DNA from: Rhodospirillales bacterium
Lineage (GTDB): Bacteria; Pseudomonadota; Alphaproteobacteria; Rhodospirillales; 2-02-FULL-58-16
NCBI GenBank assembly: GCA_021775195.1
Contig: JAJFIG010000525.1
Coordinates: 1 to 8,724, forward strand
Reading direction: 5' to 3'
Length of the DNA: 8,724 nt
This document shows positions 4,666 through 8,724 of the stretch, one piece after another. Below the pieces are notes generated by a model. It searched no databases. It worked only from the letters and a program-made list of their open reading frames with translations, and was not told where the DNA came from. The first letter of the stretch is position 1; every line of letters starts with the position of its first letter. The position numbers and the translations under genes are program-made.

Positions 4666-5880
4666 TCAGCCCATGGCCTTCTGCAGGTTCTGGTCCAGTT
4701 TGTCGAGGAACTGCTCGGTTGTCAGCCACGGCTGGTCGGGACCGATCAGCAGCGCCAGGTCCTTGGTCATGGAGCCCGATTCGACGGTCTCGACGCAGAC
4801 CTTCTCCAGGGTCTCGGCGAAGCGCACCACGTCGGGGGTGTCGTCGAAGCGGCCCCGGTAGGCGATTCCCCGGGTCCAGGCGAAGATCGAGGCAATGGGA
4901 TTGGTCGAGGTCTCCTTGCCCTGCTGGTGCTGGCGGTAGTGCCGCGTCACCGTGCCGTGGGCCGCCTCGGCCTCCACCGTCTTGCCGTCGGGCGTCATCA
5001 GCACCGAGGTCATCAGCCCCAGCGAGCCGAAGCCCTGGGCCACGGTGTCCGACTGCACGTCGCCGTCGTAGTTCTTGCACGCCCACACGAAGCCGCCTTC
5101 CCATTTCATCACCGCCGCCACCATATCGTCGATCAGGCGGTGTTCGTAGGTGATGCCGGCGGCGTCGAACTTGTCCTTGAATTCGGCGTCGAAGACCTCC
5201 TGGAACAGGTCCTTGAAGCGCCCGTCGTAGGCCTTGAGGATGGTGTTCTTGGTCGACAGGTATGCGGGCCAGCCGAGGTTGAGGGCGTAGTTCATGCACG
5301 CCCTGGCGAAGCCGCGGATCGAGTCGTCGAGATTGTACATGGTCATGCTGACGCCGCCGCCGGGGAAGTCGAAGACCTCGCGCTCGATGGCCTCGCCGCC
5401 GCCGCTGGGCTCGAACTTGACCGTCAGCTTGCCGGCGCCGGGAACGACGAAGTCGGTGGCCCGGTACTGATCGCCGAAGGCGTGACGGCCAATGACGATG
5501 GGCTTGGTCCAGCCCGGCACCAGGCGCGGCACGTTGTTGCAGATGATCGGCTCGCGAAAGACGGTGCCGCCGAGGATGTTGCGGATGGTGCCGTTGGGCG
5601 AACGCCACATCTGCTTGAGGCCGAATTCCTCGACCCGGGCCTCGTCCGGCGTGATCGTGGCGCACTTGACGCCGACGCCGTATTTCTGGATCGCGTGGGC
5701 GCAGTCCACCGTGATCTGGTCGTCGGTCTCGTCCCGTTTCTGAATGCTGAGGTCGTAGTACTTCAGGTCCACGTCGAGGTACGGCAGGATCAGCTTGTCC
5801 TTGATGAACGCCCAAATGATGCGCGTCATTTCATCGCCGTCGAGCTCGACAATGGGATTGGCGACTTTGATTTTCGTCAT
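4666..5880 (-). CDS. icd: NADP-dependent isocitrate dehydrogenase, homodimeric type
   Basis: 404 residues, full length for the eukaryote-like (type II) enzyme found in alphaproteobacteria. It converts isocitrate and NADP+ to 2-oxoglutarate, CO2 and NADPH in the cytoplasmic TCA cycle. By analogy with human IDH1 numbering (shifted by one in the second half), the active site is complete: Thr77, Ser94, Arg100, Arg109 and Arg132 for isocitrate; Tyr139 and Lys211 for catalysis; Asp251, Asp274 and Asp278 (YDGDVQSD) for Mg/Mn. Arg313-His314 in HGTVTRHYR are the residues that select NADP over NAD. GGGAG about 8 nt before the ATG is the ribosome binding site. The gene is flanked by its own candidate promoter and terminator, so it is probably monocistronic. 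Confidence 0.98.
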   Translation of the reverse strand: MTKIKVANPIVELDGDEMTRIIWAFIKDKLILPYLDVDLKYYDLSIQKRDETDDQITVDCAHAIQKYGVGVKCATITPDEARVEEFGLKQMWRSPNGTIRNILGGTVFREPIICNNVPRLVPGWTKPIVIGRHAFGDQYRATDFVVPGAGKLTVKFEPSGGGEAIEREVFDFPGGGVSMTMYNLDDSIRGFARACMNYALNLGWPAYLSTKNTILKAYDGRFKDLFQEVFDAEFKDKFDAAGITYEHRLIDDMVAAVMKWEGGFVWACKNYDGDVQSDTVAQGFGSLGLMTSVLMTPDGKTVEAEAAHGTVTRHYRQHQQGKETSTNPIASIFAWTRGIAYRGRFDDTPDVVRFAETLEKVCVETVESGSMTKDLALLIGPDQPWLTTEQFLDKLDQNLQKAMG

Positions 5881-5967
5881 CCCGGATACTCCCGAAAATT
5901 GTGCGATGGGTGGGCGTCCGCCGGGGTGCGCCCCGGTGCAAAACCAAACAATCCTACGGACGGCGGC

Positions 5968-5996
5968 AAAATAGGCCGATGGGACGGGTTTGGCAA
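5968..5996 (-). promoter_or_regulatory. Candidate promoter of icd, with a leader hairpin downstream
   Basis: On the minus strand TTGCCA (5996-5991) and TATTTT (5973-5968) are 17 bp apart: 5/6 and 4/6 matches to the sigma-70 consensus. Transcription would start near 5961, giving a leader of about 80 nt. That leader contains a short GC hairpin, CCGGGG-TGCG-CCCCGG on the plus strand at 5921-5936. It has no T-run, so it is not a terminator, and its role is unknown. Confidence 0.45.
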
Positions 5997-6030
5997 GGTC
6001 GGGACGGCGCCGGCACGCACCGGTGGCGGT

Positions 6031-6666
6031 TCAGGCGATCCGCGCGAGGGCGTCCCGGAGCGCCAGCACCGCCTCGATCAGGCGGTCGTAATCGCCGTCG
6101 TCGCCGCTCATCAGGGTGATCGAGACGTCGAGCCGGGAGGCGTCTTCGTCCGCTCCGCCGGCCCTGTCCACGGTGACGTGCAGGCCGTCATCGGCGGCAA
6201 ACGCCAGCAGATGGCGCCGCACTTCGTCGTCGAGAAGCGCCCGGGCGAAGTCCTCGTCGCTGCACTTGACCAGGAAGCGATCGTCGAAGCGGTCGTCCCC
6301 GGTAACGATGCCGACGGCCCCCAGGGCCCGGTCCCTGGCCGTCTCGGCAACCCGGCCCTGGATGTCGAGCCGGATTCCGGCCGGAACCTCGACGGCGACC
6401 TGGGCAAAGGTGTGGGGCGGCCGGGGCGAGATGAAGATGCCGCCCCGCGATCCTCCGGGCACCGCCGAGACCACGACGTCGGCGCCGGCGGTGGGAAGGC
6501 TCAGTTGCGGATAGCGGAACAGGTTCGCCGGGCGCACCGCGCCGCACCGTTTCTCCGCCTGGCGCCGGAAACACCCGGAAACGACGCCGGTCCGAAGGCG
6601 CTGCCGCCCCCAGGCGATGACAAGAATGACGGCGACCAGGGCGATGACGGCGAAGGTGAAGTTCAT
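6031..6666 (-). CDS. Uncharacterised membrane-anchored protein
   Basis: 211 residues, no family recognised. Residues 1-20 (MNFTFAVIALVAVILVIAWG) form one transmembrane helix, followed by a basic segment (RQRLRTG), so the remainder probably lies on the cytoplasmic side if the positive-inside rule holds; an uncleaved signal anchor is the alternative. The soluble part looks alpha/beta: VAVEVPAGIRLDIQGR, then TGDDRFDDRFLVKCSDEDFARALLDDEVRRHLLAF, a pattern I associate with other unannotated single-pass proteins. It ends in a helix (YDRLIEAVLALRDALARIA). No catalytic motif is visible. The sequence before the ATG (AACGCCCCC) has no Shine-Dalgarno, so initiation is weak or the start is uncertain. Codon use matches the neighbours. 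It reads towards icd, 150 bp away, with no clear terminator between them. Confidence 0.72.
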   Translation of the reverse strand: MNFTFAVIALVAVILVIAWGRQRLRTGVVSGCFRRQAEKRCGAVRPANLFRYPQLSLPTAGADVVVSAVPGGSRGGIFISPRPPHTFAQVAVEVPAGIRLDIQGRVAETARDRALGAVGIVTGDDRFDDRFLVKCSDEDFARALLDDEVRRHLLAFAADDGLHVTVDRAGGADEDASRLDVSITLMSGDDGDYDRLIEAVLALRDALARIA

Positions 6667-6797
6667 GGGGGCGTTTTAACGCGTCGGCGGGCGATTGTCG
6701 TCCCTGTTTACGGGCTGAGAACCTATCCGGCGGCAAAGGAGACCACCATCACCATCCGCTTTCCCCCCTGCAGCCAGGGCGCCGGACCGCGCTTTTC

Positions 6798-6819
6798 GGC
6801 CAACCGGGTAGCGTTGGCC
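6798..6819. repeat. 7-bp inverted repeat downstream of the LOG gene
   Basis: GGCCAAC (6798-6804) and GTTGGCC (6813-6819) are exact reverse complements with an 8-nt loop. The repeat lies in the 206-bp spacer (6667-6872) between two leftward genes, about 55 nt past the LOG stop. No T-run follows on the minus strand, so it is at best an RNA 3'-end stabiliser or a factor-assisted terminator. I see nothing else in this spacer. Confidence 0.35.
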
Positions 6820-6872
6820 TGGCGCGGAGATCCCCCTCTGTCCGGCTCCCCGGCCCCCGTACGCCCGTTGCC

Positions 6873-7457
6873 CTAGAGGTGGCTGGTTAGAACCTCCTCC
6901 TTGGGCTCGGGCGCCGAGTCCAGAGCGGCGAAGACCTGCTCGGGGCCGTCCACCACGGTGAACAGCTCGTTGATCGCCGGATGGGCGAAACCGCCCGCGA
7001 TCACCCCCTCGACCAGGCCCTTGAGCGGCGTCCAGTAGCCGTCGACGTCGATCACGACCACCGGCTTCGAATGCAGGCGAAGCTGCTTCCAGGTGACGAT
7101 CTCGAGGGTCTCGTCGAGGGTTCCCAGGCCGCCCGGCAGGACGACGAACCCATCCGACATCTCGAACATGCGTCGCTTGCGGTCATGCATGCTGTCGACC
7201 ACGATCAAGTCGGTCAGGTCCGGATTTCCCACCTCGTATTTCATCAGAAATTCCGGGATGACGCCAATCACGTTCCCGCCAGCGGCCATCACGGTTTCCG
7301 CCATCACGCCCATCAGCCCGATGCCGCCGCCGCCGTAGACCAGACCCACCCCGCGCTCCGCCATGAGGGTACCGAGGCGCCGGGCGGCGTCGGCGTAGGC
7401 CGGGACGGCGCCGATTCTGGAGCCGCAGAAAACACAAAGGGTGGTGATGTCGGTCAT
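6873..7457 (-). CDS. LOG-family (TIGR00730) nucleotide phosphoribohydrolase
   Basis: 194 residues, normal for 'Lonely Guy' proteins. These Rossmann-fold enzymes cleave the N-glycosidic bond of nucleoside 5'-monophosphates; the plant enzymes release active cytokinin, and many bacterial ones act on AMP or cytokinin ribotides. Diagnostic motifs are present: CVFCGSRIGAVPAY at the N-terminus, VYGGGGIGLMG (40-50), MHDRKRRMFE (90-99) and the active-site PGGLGTLDETLE (108-119). The frame is open 121 codons upstream of 7457, but the family N-terminus (MTDITTLCVFCGS) fixes the start; GGAG lies a slightly long 11 nt before it. The gene is divergent from cytochrome c' at 7654. The last 15 residues (DSAPEPKEEVLTSHL) are a variable tail. 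The true substrate is not predictable. Confidence 0.93.
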   Translation of the reverse strand: MTDITTLCVFCGSRIGAVPAYADAARRLGTLMAERGVGLVYGGGGIGLMGVMAETVMAAGGNVIGVIPEFLMKYEVGNPDLTDLIVVDSMHDRKRRMFEMSDGFVVLPGGLGTLDETLEIVTWKQLRLHSKPVVVIDVDGYWTPLKGLVEGVIAGGFAHPAINELFTVVDGPEQVFAALDSAPEPKEEVLTSHL

Positions 7458-7534
7458 TCGGACTTTTTCTCCGGTTGGTGTGGGCCGGTGGCGGTCCCCG
7501 GTCCCGGTTCCGATCAACTTCCGGTTACCAACGG

Positions 7535-7565
7535 TTGTCAGGACCCGCCATCGTCCCCTTATAAT
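7535..7565 (+). promoter_or_regulatory. Candidate promoter of the cytochrome c' gene
   Basis: A perfect -10, TATAAT (7560-7565), stands out in GC-rich sequence. The best -35 is TTGTCA (7535-7540), but the 19-bp spacing is longer than ideal, so an activator or a different -35 (GTCAGG, 17 bp) may be used. Transcription would start near 7572, about 80 nt before the ATG at 7654. Confidence 0.45.
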
Positions 7566-7653
7566 TCGGATCAACCCGGCTGTCTCGCCCGACAACGGGC
7601 CGGGGGAGCCGACGGCAACGACCGGATAGACAAGAAAACAAGGGAAGGAAACC

Positions 7654-8115
7654 ATGAAAACAACCATTCGAGGATTTGTTCTCGCCGGCCTCACCGCCGC
7701 CCTCATGGGCGTCGGCTTCGCCACCCCCGCCGCCGCCGACGCCGCCGGCGCCATCAAGTACCGCCAGTCGGTGATGAAGGCCGTCGGCGGCCACATGGGC
7801 GCCATGAACGCCATCCTCAAGGGACTGGTACCGCATACCGACGACCTCGCGGGTCACGCCCACGCCATGGCCGAATTGTCGAAAATTTCCTCCAAGGTCT
7901 TCCCCAAGGGATCGGGCGCCGGCAAGACCCGGACCAAGGCCGAGGTCTGGGACCGGCCCGACGACTTCACCAAGGCCGTGGCCGCCTTCCAGGCCGCCGC
8001 CGCCGACCTCGCCAAGACGGCGACCAGCAATCCCAAGGCGGCGGGCAGCAAGTTCCAGGCCCTGGGCAAGTCGTGCAAGGGCTGCCACGATACCTTCCGC
8101 GCGAAAAAGAAGTAG
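7654..8115 (+). CDS. Cytochrome c' (class II c-type cytochrome)
   Basis: 153 residues with a Sec signal peptide (about 1-28, ending TPAAADA), giving a mature periplasmic protein of about 125 residues. The single heme motif CKGCH is at 141-145, near the C-terminus, which together with the helical, Ala/Lys-rich body (YRQSVMKAVGGHMGAMNAILKG; AVAAFQAAAADLAKTA; SKFQALGKSCKGCHDTFRAKKK) defines the four-helix-bundle cytochrome c' / c-556 family. Members bind NO or CO, or shuttle electrons. If Met48 in GGHMGAMN supplies a sixth ligand, it would be a low-spin c-556 electron carrier and not a five-coordinate gas binder; sequence alone does not decide this. AAGGAA about 6 nt before the ATG is a strong ribosome binding site. 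A diheme cytochrome follows within 25 bp. Confidence 0.94.
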   Translation: MKTTIRGFVLAGLTAALMGVGFATPAAADAAGAIKYRQSVMKAVGGHMGAMNAILKGLVPHTDDLAGHAHAMAELSKISSKVFPKGSGAGKTRTKAEVWDRPDDFTKAVAAFQAAAADLAKTATSNPKAAGSKFQALGKSCKGCHDTFRAKKK

Positions 8116-8139
8116 GTGCGGCGACGCCCGTCCGCGGCC

Positions 8140-8724
8140 ATGGGTTCCAGCGTCCGCCGTGTCGTTGGCGCCGTTTCCGTCGTCCTTGCGCTGACCGCAG
8201 GGACGGCGGCACGGGGCGCGGCGGCGGACGCCGAAACCTTGCGCCGGGGCGAATACCTGCTCGCCGCCGCCGGTTGCGTCGGCTGCCACACCGACCGCAA
8301 GGGCAAGGGCGCGCCCCTGGCCGGCGGGCGGGCTCTGAAGACCCCCTTCGGCGTCTTCCTCAGCCCCAACATCACGCCCCATCCCGAGCACGGAATCGGC
8401 GCCTGGAGCGACGCCGATTTCCTTCGCGCCCTGCGCCACGGGCGGGGCCCGGACGGCAGCCACTACTTCCCGGTCTTTCCCTACCCGTCCTACAGCGCCA
8501 TGACCGACGCCGATATCCTGGCCCTGAAGGCGTACCTATTTTCCCTGCCCGCCATCGCGCGAGCGAATTTGCCCCATCAGACAAAGGGGCCCTTCGGCTG
8601 GCGCTTCCTGGTCGGGTTCTGGAAGTGGCTCTACTTCGACCCCGGACCGTTCCGCCCCGACCCCGGACGGAGCACGCAGTTGAACCGGGGCGCCTACCTG
8701 GTCGAGGCCCTGGGCCACTGCGCC
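8140..8724 (+). CDS. Diheme c-type cytochrome (partial, runs off the window)
   Basis: The frame is open to the last base (195 codons from the ATG at 8140). Residues 1-28 form a Sec signal peptide (VRRVVGAVSVVLALTAGTA...). The first heme site is CVGCH at 46-50. It is followed by the segment typical of cytochrome subunits of membrane dehydrogenases: GGRALKTPFGVFLSPNITPHPEHGIGAWSDADFLRALRHGRGPDG, HYFPVFPYPSY and the axial-ligand region SAMTDADILALKAYLFSLP. The window ends in RGAYLVEALGHCA, the start of a second CxxCH, so the protein carries at least two hemes. Such proteins pass electrons in the periplasm. A GTG at 8116, directly after the cytochrome c' stop, is in frame and would add 8 residues; neither start has a good ribosome binding site, which suggests translational coupling to cytochrome c'. 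Confidence 0.9.
   Translation, partial: MGSSVRRVVGAVSVVLALTAGTAARGAAADAETLRRGEYLLAAAGCVGCHTDRKGKGAPLAGGRALKTPFGVFLSPNITPHPEHGIGAWSDADFLRALRHGRGPDGSHYFPVFPYPSYSAMTDADILALKAYLFSLPAIARANLPHQTKGPFGWRFLVGFWKWLYFDPGPFRPDPGRSTQLNRGAYLVEALGHCA

Noticed and set aside
5921..5936. Terminator of the membrane-protein gene
   Set aside because: The CCGGGG/CCCCGG hairpin has no T-run on the minus strand and sits in the likely icd leader.
4564..6876. Very long plus-strand open frame (770 codons) antisense to icd and the membrane-protein gene
   Set aside because: It runs opposite to icd, which is certain, and spans intergenic DNA. Its composition (rich in His, Val, Gly, Asp, Arg) is what the antisense of GC-rich codons gives. 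It has no domain.
7458..7820. N-terminal extension of the LOG protein by 121 codons
   Set aside because: The extension is antisense to cytochrome c' and its promoter. Family conservation begins at the Met at 7457.

Overview
The window is high-GC DNA (GC-rich third positions throughout) that looks like chromosome from an alphaproteobacterium, probably in or near the Rhodospirillales. The reasons are the L28 sequence, a homodimeric eukaryote-like NADP isocitrate dehydrogenase, a cytochrome c' next to a diheme cytochrome c, and TTGAC/TAAGAA-type promoters. The taxonomic call is inference. I see no transposase, integrase, CRISPR array, tRNA or rRNA.

Layout. (1) 1-103, minus: the 5' end of a gene whose product begins with a twin-arginine signal. 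(2) 241-2159, plus: a two-gene unit encoding two exported proteins predicted to be beta-propellers, a phytase-like esterase-family protein and an NHL-repeat protein. (3) 2227-2952, minus: an exported PEP-CTERM protein. Upstream of it (2953-3491) is a 539-bp gene-free stretch with an AT-rich core. It holds a near-consensus sigma-54 promoter and three near-identical 19-bp boxes spaced 105-111 bp apart. (4) 3492-3785, minus: rpmB (L28) with its own promoter, leader hairpin and terminator. (5) 3920-4533, minus: a toxin-antitoxin pair, an AbrB/MazE-like antitoxin overlapping a Doc/Fic-type toxin by 4 nt. A perfect 20-bp palindrome covers the likely -10 element. (6) 4666-5880, minus: icd, with a strong terminator. 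(7) 6031-6666, minus: an uncharacterised membrane-anchored protein. (8) 6873-7457, minus: a LOG-family nucleotide phosphoribohydrolase. (9) 7654-8724, plus: cytochrome c' followed by a diheme cytochrome c cut by the window edge.

The most notable element is the control region of the PEP-CTERM gene. A -24/-12 promoter lies about 70 bp before the start codon, and three 19-bp boxes lie about 97, 208 and 313 bp upstream of the predicted transcription start. This is the architecture expected for a sigma-54-dependent enhancer-binding activator. PEP-CTERM genes in other bacteria are known to depend on RpoN and the PrsK/PrsR two-component system, so the boxes are good candidates for a PrsR-type binding site. 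No exosortase or regulator gene lies in the window, so the protein appears to be an outlying member of a dispersed regulon. The rest is mostly housekeeping or common accessory content.
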